A stretch of DNA of 13,795 bases from Acidimicrobiaceae bacterium (GCA_009840695.1 VXNG01000218.1:1-13795), one strand, 5' to 3'; shown: positions 1 to 7,776, counted from the first letter of the stretch. Made by a program: numbers and translations. Notes: generated by a model not told the origin, from the letters alone.

Positions 1-194
1 CCGGCCTCGTCCACCCTGGCCAGGAGCCGGCCCAGGCCGTCGAGCCAGGCCGCGGGATCAGCCCGACCCGGAGGCCACGACCCGGCGCCGGTGAAGGGCT
101 CGTACATCCAGAGCTTCACACTCCCGCTGCGAGCCAGTGCCACCGCGCGGGCTCCACCGGTCCCGAGGTCGATGCCGACAACAACGGCCGTCAC
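1..194 (-). CDS. FGGY-type carbohydrate kinase, N-terminal fragment (runs off left edge)
   Basis: This is the start of a sugar/polyol kinase of the FGGY (actin-like ATPase) family, which phosphorylates a sugar, polyol or related carbonyl compound with ATP. The visible 64 residues open with TAVVVGIDLGTGGARAVAL, the phosphate-1 loop typical of the family (GIDxGTxxxRA). An aromatic/Trp-rich stretch follows, as is usual near the sugar site (WMYEP, GSWPP, PAAWLDGL). I chose the GTG at 194-192 because the next upstream GTG (199-197) runs into a stop at once, and because it lies 19 bp after the stop of the dehydrogenase gene on the same strand. The Shine-Dalgarno is poor, which suggests translational coupling. 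With the dehydrogenase it forms an oxidise-then-phosphorylate pair. The substrate cannot be told from this fragment. Confidence 0.85.
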   Translation of the reverse strand, partial: MTAVVVGIDLGTGGARAVALARSGSVKLWMYEPFTGAGSWPPGRADPAAWLDGLGRLLARVDEA

Positions 195-213
195 AGCACG
201 ATTCGCGGGGCGG

Positions 214-1230
214 TCACCCCACCATCACCCGGTAGACGGGCTGCGACACGGCCAGCGTCAAGGCGTCGGCGACCTCGCCCAAGCGGTAGCGGGCCGTCAC
301 CAGACGGTCGAGGTCCGCCGCCAGCGCGCCGGACTCCAGCAAGCCGGCGGCCGTCCGCCAGTCCTCCGACTCCTGGCTGAATACCCCGATGATCGACAGT
401 TCGTGATGATGGATACGGTCCGCACCGACCGACGCCATCACATCCTTGGGGAAGGCCCCGTAGAGGACCACCGCCCCGGCGTCGTCGCACAGGTCTAGGG
501 CGAGTTCCACGGCACCCGGGGTTCCGGCGGTGACGAACACGATGTCGTGGTCGCCTCGCCAAGCGGCCAAGTCGTCAGGGCCGGCCGTTCTGGCTGCGCC
601 GGCCTCGGCCGCTTCCGTGCGGCGCTGCTCGTCGACGTCGACCATGCCGATGCGTGACGCCCCCCAGGCCCGGCACAGAGCCAGGTGCAGCCGGCCCATG
701 TAGCCCGCACCGATCACAGCCACCCGGTCGCCGGCCCGGAAGCCGCTCAACCGGACCGAGTGCACCACGCAGGCCAGCGGCTCGCCCATGGCGGCCTGCT
801 CGACCGGGATCTCACCGACCCGGTAGGTCTGGGCCGCAGCCACCCTGACCACCTCGGCCAGGCCCGCGCCCATAGAGATGGTGCCGTCGCTCAGTGTGCC
901 GCCCTGGGGTCGCTTGCACAGCGCGCTGCGGTCTCGACGGCACATGTGGCAGGTGCCGCAACGGGTGAGCAGGTCCATGGTGACCAAGTCGCCGAGTTGT
1001 GGAGTTCCGGCCAGGGACGCCACAGCCTCGCCGACAGCGATCACCCGACCGGCGGCCTCGTGGCCTGGCGCGACCGGATAGATCGGCTTGGTCCCGTCGA
1101 ACAGGCGGCGCTCCATGGTGCAGAGGCCGCAAGTGCCGACCTCTATCAGCACGTCCTCGGGTCCGAGCCGAGGTGCGGGCTCGTCGCGGAGCTCGACCGC
1201 TCCGGGTCCGGTGACGACGGCAACCTGCAT
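214..1230 (-). CDS. Zinc-dependent medium-chain alcohol/polyol dehydrogenase (MDR family)
   Basis: A 338-residue zinc-containing medium-chain dehydrogenase of the sorbitol/threonine dehydrogenase type, probably oxidising a secondary alcohol with NAD. The GroES-like N-domain has the catalytic zinc ligands: Cys34 in GTCGLC, His57-Glu58 in PGHE, and Glu150 in GEPLACVVHS. The structural-zinc lobe has four cysteines, C91-x2-C94-x2-C97-x7-C105. The Rossmann half has GAGYMG at 174-179, and an acidic Asp198 at the end of beta-2 (MVDVDE) suggests NAD over NADP. The start is the ATG at 1230-1228, with AGGAG at 1239-1235 just upstream. A TTG eight codons earlier is in frame but would begin inside that ribosome-binding site. 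The gene follows the amidohydrolase by 27 bp and precedes the FGGY kinase by 19 bp. The exact substrate is unknown. Confidence 0.9.
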   Translation of the reverse strand: MQVAVVTGPGAVELRDEPAPRLGPEDVLIEVGTCGLCTMERRLFDGTKPIYPVAPGHEAAGRVIAVGEAVASLAGTPQLGDLVTMDLLTRCGTCHMCRRDRSALCKRPQGGTLSDGTISMGAGLAEVVRVAAAQTYRVGEIPVEQAAMGEPLACVVHSVRLSGFRAGDRVAVIGAGYMGRLHLALCRAWGASRIGMVDVDEQRRTEAAEAGAARTAGPDDLAAWRGDHDIVFVTAGTPGAVELALDLCDDAGAVVLYGAFPKDVMASVGADRIHHHELSIIGVFSQESEDWRTAAGLLESGALAADLDRLVTARYRLGEVADALTLAVSQPVYRVMVG

Positions 1231-1234
1231 GATG

Positions 1235-1239
1235 CTCCT
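1235..1239 (-). promoter_or_regulatory. Ribosome binding site of the MDR dehydrogenase
   Basis: On the minus strand AGGAG stands 4 nt before the ATG at 1230. It decides the start of the dehydrogenase in favour of ATG over the in-frame TTG at 1254. Confidence 0.6.
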
Positions 1240-1257
1240 AATCGGCTCGAACAAAGG

Positions 1258-2676
1258 CTAGGGACACAGGATGTGGGGCCATCGCTGGGGTATCTCCAGA
1301 CCGGCTCTGGACAGCAGCGATCTCTGGGCCTGGGCGGCCTCGGCGTGCAGTGCGGTGAGGTCGACGGTGACGCAAGAGCCGTCGCGCACGACGGGCCGGC
1401 CGGCAACCACTACATCGCGCACGGAGCGCCCGTCGGTGCCCCACACGAGCTGCAGGACCGTCTCGCCACGCGGGTTCCAGGCCACCGAGGTGGTGTCGTG
1501 CACCACGATGTCGGCCTGCTTGCCGGCCTCCAGGCTGCCGATCCGGCCGTCCATGCCGATGGCGGCCGCGCCCTCGATGGTGGCCAGCTCGAACGCGGTG
1601 TGGGCGCCGAACCGCTCGGGATCGACGCGGGTGTCGCGGGCCAGGCCGGCGGTCAGTGCGGCCACCCGCAAGATGTCCGAAGTGTCGCCTGCATTGGAGG
1701 CGTCACAGCCCAGCGCCACCCGCCCGCCCCGCTCCACGATCTCGGCGTGGCGGCCCTGGCCGGCCACTCCCTGGCCCAGACGCAGGTAGGCCCACGGGCA
1801 GTAGGCGATAGCAGTCGACGTGGCCAGCACCAGCTCCACCTCGGAGTCGTCCAGCCACACGCCGTGGGCCACCAGCAGATGAGGTCCGAGCACGCCCAAC
1901 GCATCGAGATGAACCAGGGGACGGCGTCCGGTGCGGTCCAGGTAGCGCTCGGGATCCGACGAGGTGGGCGACATGTGCATGGTGAGGCCGGTGCCCCGAT
2001 CCCGGGCCAGATCTGCAGCACCGGCCAGCAGGTCATCGGAGGCCAGGTCGTGGCCCACCAGCGTCACCCACCCCTCGATAAGCCCGCCGGATCCCAGGGC
2101 GTCAACCACCTCGCGCTGGCGCTCGAGCACCTCGGTCGCCGGTGCGGTGAAGGGACCCTCCTCGATGTCCCATCCCCAGGTGCCCATGGTGCCGCGGATG
2201 CCGGCCCGGCGCATCCCGGCCGCAGCCCGGTGAGGGTTGGCCACTGTGCCCGCCTCCACCACGGTGGTAACGCCGTTGGCGAGGTTCTCCACCGAGGACA
2301 GCACCGCCGAGAGCTCGTCGTCGTCGCCGGTGTGAGCTGAGTGGGCGGGAACCGACCATTCGAAGATCGAGGCTCCCGGCGGCAGCAGATCCGGGATGCA
2401 GCTGCGGATTAGGGGATCGCCCGTCAGGTGCTGGTGGGCGTTGACCATTCCCGGCGTGACCACGCATCCGGTGGCATCGATCACCTCGGCCTCGGGGTAG
2501 CGGCCGGCCAGTTCCGTGCTGGAGCCGACCGCGGTGATCACGTCGCCGGCAACAGCCACCGCGCCCCCGACCAGCACTTCCCGGGCCGCGTTCATGGTCA
2601 CGACATCACCGCCGGATATCAGCAACGTCGTGTGAGCCGCCGGCGCAGTATCGGCCGTGATCTCGGCCCTCATCAC
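1258..2676 (-). CDS. Amidohydrolase-superfamily protein, ATZ/TRZ-like (cytosine deaminase/chlorohydrolase group)
   Basis: A 472-residue metal-dependent hydrolase of the amidohydrolase superfamily, in the group holding cytosine deaminases, guanine deaminase, AtzA/TrzN and N-ethylammeline hydrolases. Members hydrolyse C-N (or C-Cl) bonds on nitrogen heterocycles in the cytosol. The small beta-domain is followed by the barrel motif NAHQHL (His81, His83), then His234 (TMHMSP), His271 (LVAHG) and Asp325 (GCDASN): a complete mononuclear metal site. The C-terminal GSLEAGKQADIVV is the usual family signature. The Glu that normally sits three residues after the third His (HxxE) is Pro237 here, so ordinary deamination is doubtful. 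The start is the GTG at 2676, with a TATGCT hexamer 5 nt before it and no Shine-Dalgarno, so probably leaderless. The ATG two bases... that is one codon later, at 2673, is the alternative. It heads the operon with the dehydrogenase and kinase and is divergent from the formamidase-like gene. Confidence 0.88.
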   Translation of the reverse strand: MMRAEITADTAPAAHTTLLISGGDVVTMNAAREVLVGGAVAVAGDVITAVGSSTELAGRYPEAEVIDATGCVVTPGMVNAHQHLTGDPLIRSCIPDLLPPGASIFEWSVPAHSAHTGDDDELSAVLSSVENLANGVTTVVEAGTVANPHRAAAGMRRAGIRGTMGTWGWDIEEGPFTAPATEVLERQREVVDALGSGGLIEGWVTLVGHDLASDDLLAGAADLARDRGTGLTMHMSPTSSDPERYLDRTGRRPLVHLDALGVLGPHLLVAHGVWLDDSEVELVLATSTAIAYCPWAYLRLGQGVAGQGRHAEIVERGGRVALGCDASNAGDTSDILRVAALTAGLARDTRVDPERFGAHTAFELATIEGAAAIGMDGRIGSLEAGKQADIVVHDTTSVAWNPRGETVLQLVWGTDGRSVRDVVVAGRPVVRDGSCVTVDLTALHAEAAQAQRSLLSRAGLEIPQRWPHILCP

Positions 2677-2681
2677 GACCG

Positions 2682-2687
2682 AGCATA
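2682..2687 (-). promoter_or_regulatory. Probable -10 element of the amidohydrolase operon (leaderless)
   Basis: On the minus strand TATGCT is followed by 5 nt (CGGTC) and then the GTG at 2676. This matches the TANNNT-plus-start layout of actinobacterial leaderless promoters. No convincing -35 hexamer is seen. The assignment is an inference from spacing. Confidence 0.45.
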
Positions 2688-2697
2688 GGCGGCGAGG

Positions 2698-2707
2698 CTC
2701 GCGCGAG
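2698..2707. promoter_or_regulatory. 10-bp palindrome between divergent genes (possible operator)
   Basis: CTCGCGCGAG is a perfect palindrome in the 40-bp gap between the amidohydrolase (minus) and the formamidase-like gene (plus). It lies upstream of the presumed -10 of the minus gene and overlaps the presumed -10 region of the plus gene. That is a good place for a shared operator, but short GC palindromes also arise by chance at this base composition. Confidence 0.3.
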
Positions 2708-2710
2708 AAT
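2705..2710 (+). promoter_or_regulatory. Possible weak -10 element of the acetamidase/formamidase gene
   Basis: GAGAAT is followed by 6 nt and then the GTG at 2717. It departs from TANNNT at the first base, but the spacing equals that of the other presumed leaderless starts in the window, and no Shine-Dalgarno precedes this GTG. Confidence 0.25.
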
Positions 2711-2716
2711 CAGCGG

Positions 2717-3838
2717 GTGAGCGCCGGCGCGACCTCGATCCTGAATCCGGGCCAGGGCCGCATCGACGGCCAGCACTACCTTCCGGTCACCCCGGAGACC
2801 TGCCGATGGGGTTGGTGGCCGAACCGCTTAACCGACCCGGTCCTGTCGGTGGCCGATGGCGCGGTGGTCACGGTCGACACCCTGTCGCACGAGGGGATCC
2901 TGGAGGACCAGGGCCGCGATCCGGCCGCCTTCTTCGGTGCCCGAGGCGTCGAGGAGGGCGACGTGCTCGCCGACGCAGTAGAGATGGCCCGCGACGTGCC
3001 CCATACCTTCGGTGTCGACGGACCGCACGTGGTGACCGGGCCTATCGAGGTCCAGGGGGCCGAGCCCGGCGATCTGCTGCAGGTGGACATGCTGGCCTTC
3101 GAACTGCGAGTGCCCTACGGCGTCACCTCGAACCGCCACGGTCTCGGAGCGCTGGGCGGCGAGATGCCCGACGGGACCGCGCCGGCGGACACGCTCACGC
3201 CCGGCGCTCCCGGCGGCACCGTCTCGGTGTTCACCTCGGTTGAAGGCCATGCCAGCGAGGGCACCGCTGTGCTGCGTTACACCGGCGGCCGCGCCGTGCG
3301 GTACCCGATCGCGCCGTTCCTGGGAATGGCGGGCGTCGCGCCCGATACCGACGAACCGGTCCCCACCCGCCCGCCGGGACGCCACGGCGGCAACCTGGAC
3401 CTCAAGCACCTCGTGAGCGGCACGACCCTGTACCTGCCGGTCCAGACCGCTGGAGCCGGCTTCGCGGCGGGCGACCCTCACTTCGCCCAGGGCAACGGCG
3501 AGGTAGCGCTCACCGCGCTGGAGGGATCTCTGCGAGCCGATCTGCGCCTGTCGGTGCTACGGGGCCCAGAGGCCCGCCGGGCCTGCGGGCTGATCGGGAA
3601 CCCCTTGGGCGAGACGGCAGACCACTGGATACCGATTGGTCTTCACGCTGATCTCGACAAGGCAATGCGAGAGGCGGTCCGCGAGGCCCTGCGCTTCTGC
3701 GAGAGCCGGCTCGGCCTGCCCCGCCACATCGCCTACACCTATCTGAGCTGCGCGGCCGACTTCGAGGTGACTCAGGTGGTGAACGACGTCAAGGGCGTTC
3801 ACTGCATGATCCCCAAGCGAGACTTCCCCGGCCTGTGA
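2717..3838 (+). CDS. Acetamidase/formamidase family protein
   Basis: A 373-residue member of the FmdA/AmdA family, which hydrolyses short amides (formamide, acetamide) to the acid plus ammonia. Family hallmarks in order: GPIEVQGAEPGDLLQVDML (109-125), GGNLDLKHLVSGTTLYLPV (224-242), GDPHFAQGNGEVALTALEG (252-270) with the typical His/Gln/Glu of the metal/active-site region, and a C-terminal segment ending TQVVNDVKGVHCMIPK (352-367). Length is slightly above the common range of about 310-340, because the N-terminus carries about 20 extra residues. The start is the GTG at 2717. An in-frame upstream start at 2657 would lie antisense inside the divergent amidohydrolase and codes for an unconserved-looking, Arg-rich leader. 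It probably releases ammonia from an amide formed by neighbouring enzymes. The real amide is unknown, since family members include non-formamide hydrolases. Confidence 0.9.
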   Translation: MSAGATSILNPGQGRIDGQHYLPVTPETCRWGWWPNRLTDPVLSVADGAVVTVDTLSHEGILEDQGRDPAAFFGARGVEEGDVLADAVEMARDVPHTFGVDGPHVVTGPIEVQGAEPGDLLQVDMLAFELRVPYGVTSNRHGLGALGGEMPDGTAPADTLTPGAPGGTVSVFTSVEGHASEGTAVLRYTGGRAVRYPIAPFLGMAGVAPDTDEPVPTRPPGRHGGNLDLKHLVSGTTLYLPVQTAGAGFAAGDPHFAQGNGEVALTALEGSLRADLRLSVLRGPEARRACGLIGNPLGETADHWIPIGLHADLDKAMREAVREALRFCESRLGLPRHIAYTYLSCAADFEVTQVVNDVKGVHCMIPKRDFPGL

Positions 3839-3840
3839 CC

Positions 3841-3866
3841 GCGCCGGGCCGCTTGCAAGCCGGCGC
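3841..3866. terminator. Hairpin between convergent genes (weak bidirectional terminator candidate)
   Basis: The perfect 7-bp inverted repeat GCGCCGG (3841-3847) / CCGGCGC (3860-3866), with a 12-nt loop, fills nearly all of the 28-bp gap between two convergent stop codons. The loop itself contains part of the palindrome GCTTGCAAGC. There is no T-tract on either side, so it is at best an atypical terminator. Confidence 0.4.
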
Positions 3867-6197
3867 CTAATCTGCGGCTGGCGCGGCTGAGATCTCCTGG
3901 CTGCCCTCCACGTTGAGGTTGGGCAGGATCCGATCCAGCCAGCCCGGCAGCCACCAGTTGCGAGCCCCGAGCAGTTCCATGGTGGATGGCACGATGAGCA
4001 TGCGCACCAGACTGGCGTCGGCGGCCACCGCGGCGGCGAGGCCTAGACCGAACATCTTGATGGCTCGCTGGTCCTCGAACACGAAGCTGCCGAACACGAA
4101 CACCATGATCAAGGCGGCCGCGGTGATGACCCGGGCGGTGGCGGCGAGACCGTCGGCTACGGAGTTCACCGCGTCACCGGTGCGCTCGTACTCCTCCTTC
4201 ATGCGCGACAACAGGAAGACCTCGTAGTCCATCGACAGCCCGAACAGCACCGCGAAGAGCATCATCGGCATGAACGGCTCGATCGGCCCCGGCTCGATCC
4301 CCACGAGGCTGCCGAACCAGCCCCACTGGAACACGGCCACCAGCACGCCGTAGGCCGCGCCGATGGACAGCATGTTCATGATGACCGCCTTGAGCGGCAC
4401 CACCAGCGAGCGGAACACGGCCATCAGCAACAGGAAGGAAGCACCCAGCACCGCCACGAAGAACACTGCGGTGCGCGACTTCAAGAAGTCGCTCACGTCC
4501 GCCTTGACCGCGACCAGCCCGGTGATGAGGGGATCGAGGTCGGTCCCTGCGATCGCCGCGGGGATCACAGCGCTGCGGATGTGCTTGACGAGAGCCTCGG
4601 TCTCGGCGGCCTGAGGTCCGGTGGTCGGTCGCACCTCGATCACAGCAGCCGTGGGCGCTACCGGGCTGTTGGGGATCGGCGGGCTGACGAAGCTCACGCC
4701 ATCGGTGGCCGCCATGGCCTGAGCCAAGCGGTTCAGCTCAGCCATCTGGGAGGGTCCCGACACCTCGGCTACTACCACCAGCGGACCGTTGGCACCCGCC
4801 CCGAAGCCGTCGACGAGAAGTTCGTAGGCCTTGCGAGTCGTGGTCTCGGGGCCGTAGTTGCTCTCGTCGGCGAAGCCGAACCGCAACACCAGCACCGGGG
4901 CAGCCAGCAGGAGCAGGAGGATGGTGCCGCCTATCGCGAACGCCCACGGTCGGGCTTGCACCGCCCGGCTGAGCCGGTACCAGCCGGTCTCGCGCAGCGG
5001 ACGCTCCCGCCGCGGCCGCAGCCTGCGCCGCAGCGGGTTCCGGTCCCTTCCGAACAATCCCGCCACCAGCACGATCACCGCCACCGGCACAGCCCCGGCC
5101 GCCAGCGGTTCGATGCCGGCACCGAAGCCGAAGAGGGCCACGCTGAACAGCACCGCGGCGATGATGCCTCGCACACGGGTTGTGGTGATCCGCTCACCGA
5201 GCAGCGCGATGAGCGACGGCAGCAACGTCACCGAGCCGACCATGACGACCGCCACCGTGGCCGCGGCGGCCACACCGAAACCGGTCACGAACGGGATCCC
5301 GATGAACAGCATTCCCAGCAGCGACACGACGACCGTCGCTCCCGCGAATATGACCGACCGGCCGGCCGAGTCGAGGGCCACCACCAGGGCCTGCTCGCGC
5401 CCGTGGCCCTCGCCCAGAGCGTCCCGGTAGCGGGTGATGATGAACAGGGCGTAGTCGATGCCGACGCCCAGCCCGATCATCAGGCCGATGGCCGGCGCGA
5501 AGTCCGGCACCGTCATGAGGTTGCTGAAGACGATGATGGAGGTCGCGCCGATCCCGACGGTCACGAGAGCCGCGGCCACCGTGGCCCCCATGGCCATCAC
5601 CGAGCCGAGCACTGCGATCAGGACGAAGACGGCGAAGGCGAGGCCGACCGCCTCCGACTCGGGCGGCCGCAACTCGGCGAACCAGATCCCGCCGACCTCC
5701 ACTTCCAGGCCCTCGACGGAGTTCAGGCCCAGCTCCTCGATCTGGCCCTCGATGGTCCGGCCCATGTCCTGAGCCTCTGTGCCGCTCGTTCCGGGCGGGA
5801 GACTCACATCGGCGTAGGCGATCCGGCCGGCATCGTTCCCTTCCTGAGCTATGCGCAGCGCTCCGACGAACGGGTCATAGGGCGTAATGACCTCGGTGTC
5901 CTCAAGGGCCTTCACCCGGGCGAACAGCTCGCTCATCGCGGATCGCACCTCGGGATCGTCGACCCCCTGCTCAGCCCGGAACACGATCGTCCCGGCAGGG
6001 CCGGCGCCGGCGCCCGAGAAGTGCTCTTTCAGAATGTCGTTCCCGTCGTGGCTCTCGGTTCCCGAGATGGCCAGATCGCCGCTGTAGGCCTCCCCGAGAC
6101 TCTGGGAGGCGCCCAGCGCCAGGAACAGGACGACGAGCCAGACGACGACACCACGCCACGGATGGCGGAAGCACGATCGTGCCAGCGACGAGTACAC
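3867..6197 (-). CDS. MMPL/RND-family transporter
   Basis: A 776-residue inner-membrane transporter of the MMPL (RND superfamily) type, a proton-driven exporter of lipids, drugs or other hydrophobic compounds. A short N-terminus (SSLARSCFRHPWRG) leads into TM1, followed by a large extracytoplasmic domain (about 40-180), TM2-6, a second extracytoplasmic domain (about 445-570) and TM7-12. The two Asp-Tyr pairs that relay protons in this family are present: D248-Y249 (GVGIDYALFIITRYRDA) and D657-Y658 (GLSMDYEVFLLSRMKEEYERTGD). Between the two halves (about 345-384) there are two extra hydrophobic stretches not usual in the 12-TM plan. I chose the GTG at 6197 because it places the canonical N-terminus first and has AGGG about 9 nt before it. 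A GTG at 6221 is in frame and would add eight residues. It is the last gene of the main minus-strand run, 54 bp after the MFS gene. Its substrate is unknown. Confidence 0.88.
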   Translation of the reverse strand: MYSSLARSCFRHPWRGVVVWLVVLFLALGASQSLGEAYSGDLAISGTESHDGNDILKEHFSGAGAGPAGTIVFRAEQGVDDPEVRSAMSELFARVKALEDTEVITPYDPFVGALRIAQEGNDAGRIAYADVSLPPGTSGTEAQDMGRTIEGQIEELGLNSVEGLEVEVGGIWFAELRPPESEAVGLAFAVFVLIAVLGSVMAMGATVAAALVTVGIGATSIIVFSNLMTVPDFAPAIGLMIGLGVGIDYALFIITRYRDALGEGHGREQALVVALDSAGRSVIFAGATVVVSLLGMLFIGIPFVTGFGVAAAATVAVVMVGSVTLLPSLIALLGERITTTRVRGIIAAVLFSVALFGFGAGIEPLAAGAVPVAVIVLVAGLFGRDRNPLRRRLRPRRERPLRETGWYRLSRAVQARPWAFAIGGTILLLLLAAPVLVLRFGFADESNYGPETTTRKAYELLVDGFGAGANGPLVVVAEVSGPSQMAELNRLAQAMAATDGVSFVSPPIPNSPVAPTAAVIEVRPTTGPQAAETEALVKHIRSAVIPAAIAGTDLDPLITGLVAVKADVSDFLKSRTAVFFVAVLGASFLLLMAVFRSLVVPLKAVIMNMLSIGAAYGVLVAVFQWGWFGSLVGIEPGPIEPFMPMMLFAVLFGLSMDYEVFLLSRMKEEYERTGDAVNSVADGLAATARVITAAALIMVFVFGSFVFEDQRAIKMFGLGLAAAVAADASLVRMLIVPSTMELLGARNWWLPGWLDRILPNLNVEGSQEISAAPAAD

Positions 6198-6251
6198 CGC
6201 GGCGCACCCTAGCCCAGCCACACAGCGGGTAACCCGGATAAAGCGCTTGAA

Positions 6252-7460
6252 TCAGTGCGGTCGCGGCGCGGGCGCGTCGGGGCCGGACACCGGCACCGTG
6301 CCCCTGATGCGCAGCCAGCCGGTCACTACGAGCACCAGCACCGTCAGTCCGACTGCGGCCCAGGTCGGCCCGGACCCGTAACTCTCGTACACCCACGCAG
6401 CAGGAAGGGCCGAGATGGCGGCCCCCGCCACCTCGGCCGCGCCCATCAATCCCAGGGCGGCCGCCTGCCGCCGCTCGGGTACGGCCCGAGCCACCACCGC
6501 GTGGGCCGCGGTGAAGCCGTAGCCGTCCGCGAAGCCCACCAGCGTCATCACCCCTGCTATCGGGATCACACCGGGAATGACACCGAAGGTCATGGTGCTC
6601 ACGCTCACCACAACGAGCCCGGCCATCGTCACCCGCACCGGTCCTACCCGGTCGGCCAGCCGGCCCGCCCGGGTGCCCACCAGCATGATCGGCAGCGCAA
6701 CCATCGTGAAGGCGATGCCGGTCAGAGCGGCACCGGCGCCCCGGTCGGCGAACATCACCGGCAGCACGGACTCCCAGGCGCCGACCATCATGAAGTAGCC
6801 GCCGACGATGGTCAGCGCTCCCTGCAGGCGCCGCCCCCGCAGGAGATCGAACGACGTGGCCCGTCCCGAGCGGTCCAGAAGGCCGCGGTCGGGAGGCAAT
6901 CGCACAGCCACCGGCAAGAACAGCAGCATCGCCGCCGCGAACACGGCGAAGGGCAAGCGAATCCCGCCCAGCCACACCAGGAGAGCGGTCAAGGAGGGGC
7001 CGAAGATGAACCCCGTCGTCTCGGCCACCACCATGCGGCCGAGGTTCTCACCGGCCCGCACCGGGTCGTGGACCGAGGCGGCCCTGCGCACACCGGGAAG
7101 GATGAGCCCCCCGGCGAAACCCAACGCAGCCCTACTCAGAATCCACACCTCCAGGTCGACCGCGAAGACCATCATCACCATGGCGACCGCGCTGAGCGCG
7201 ATCCCGGCGGTCGCCATCACCCGGGAATGGCCCGCATCGGCCAGCCGGGCCAGGGTCACCTGCGACAGGAAGGCGGCCACGAAACCGCTGGCCACCATGA
7301 TCCCGATTCCGGAACCGCTGAAGCCCAACTCGTCACGCAACTCGCCGAGCACGGTGACGATCCCGCCGATGCCTCCGGCGGTAACGCCCATCAGCAACTG
7401 GAAGGGCAGCAGATCGCGGCGGGAGTCCCGGCGCGGCGACGCACCGGGCCGGCGAGCCAA
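6252..7460 (-). CDS. MFS transporter
   Basis: A 402-residue major facilitator superfamily permease with about 12 membrane segments. The loop 2-3 motif appears as LARLADAGHSRVM and its second-half counterpart as AGRLADRVGPVRVT, each with the DxGxxR-like core. The N-terminal tail is short and Arg-rich, then TM1 starts near residue 17. The only start that keeps TM1 intact is the TTG at 7460, which lies 5 bp after the upstream stop with GAGGT about 9 nt before it. The first ATG would cut into TM1. By shape it resembles drug/metabolite exporters of the 12-TM type, but the substrate direction cannot be read from sequence. Its position after the oxygenase genes suggests transport of the pathway substrate, product or a toxic intermediate. 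Confidence 0.88.
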   Translation of the reverse strand: MARRPGASPRRDSRRDLLPFQLLMGVTAGGIGGIVTVLGELRDELGFSGSGIGIMVASGFVAAFLSQVTLARLADAGHSRVMATAGIALSAVAMVMMVFAVDLEVWILSRAALGFAGGLILPGVRRAASVHDPVRAGENLGRMVVAETTGFIFGPSLTALLVWLGGIRLPFAVFAAAMLLFLPVAVRLPPDRGLLDRSGRATSFDLLRGRRLQGALTIVGGYFMMVGAWESVLPVMFADRGAGAALTGIAFTMVALPIMLVGTRAGRLADRVGPVRVTMAGLVVVSVSTMTFGVIPGVIPIAGVMTLVGFADGYGFTAAHAVVARAVPERRQAAALGLMGAAEVAGAAISALPAAWVYESYGSGPTWAAVGLTVLVLVVTGWLRIRGTVPVSGPDAPAPRPH

Positions 7461-7465
7461 CGAAC

Positions 7466-7771
7466 TCAGACCTCTTTCAGCAGCTGGTCACTGGTCTGGC
7501 CGGACACGAACAGCTCGCTGCCGGCCTTGAGGATCTCCCGGTATCCCTCCTCGGTTACAAGGCGCTCCAGGAACTCGTCGAGCACGGCCAGGCTCGGCGC
7601 ATCGATCATCCAGTACACCTTGCCGTAGGCGCCGTAGGCCTCCATCCAGGAGGTCACCGTCACCTGCTCGGGATCGGCCGCGGCCATATAGCCGGTGTAC
7701 CGATCGATCCACTGCCGCACCCTGGCCACGTCGCTCGAATCGACCTGGGCCTTGCGCACCATCCTCACCAT
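7466..7771 (-). CDS. Small protein of unknown function, possible dimeric alpha/beta-barrel (Dabb/NIPSNAP-like)
   Basis: A 101-residue soluble protein. I do not recognise a named family with certainty. The predicted pattern is strand (VRMVRKAQV), helix (DVARVRQWIDRYTGYMAAA), strands (QVTVTSWMEAYG and KVYWMIDA), helix (LAVLDEFLERLVTEEGYREIL), strand (GSELFVSG). This fits a ferredoxin-like alpha/beta fold of the kind found in Dabb, EthD and NIPSNAP proteins, which often accompany ring-oxidation genes. The ATG at 7771 follows the DUF1989 stop by 5 bp, with GGGAAG about 8-10 nt upstream, and the MFS gene starts 5 bp after its end. It is therefore tightly held in the operon. No catalytic residues are evident, and a role as isomerase, cyclase or oxygenase helper is only inference. 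Confidence 0.75.
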   Translation of the reverse strand: MVRMVRKAQVDSSDVARVRQWIDRYTGYMAAADPEQVTVTSWMEAYGAYGKVYWMIDAPSLAVLDEFLERLVTEEGYREILKAGSELFVSGQTSDQLLKEV

Positions 7772-7776
7772 CTCAG

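Noticed and set aside
685..2340. A 551-codon plus-strand open frame opposite the dehydrogenase and amidohydrolase
   Set aside because: Low-complexity composition and complete overlap with two well-supported minus-strand genes. The same holds for the plus-strand frames at 4581-6212, 6255-7628 and 8574-9905.
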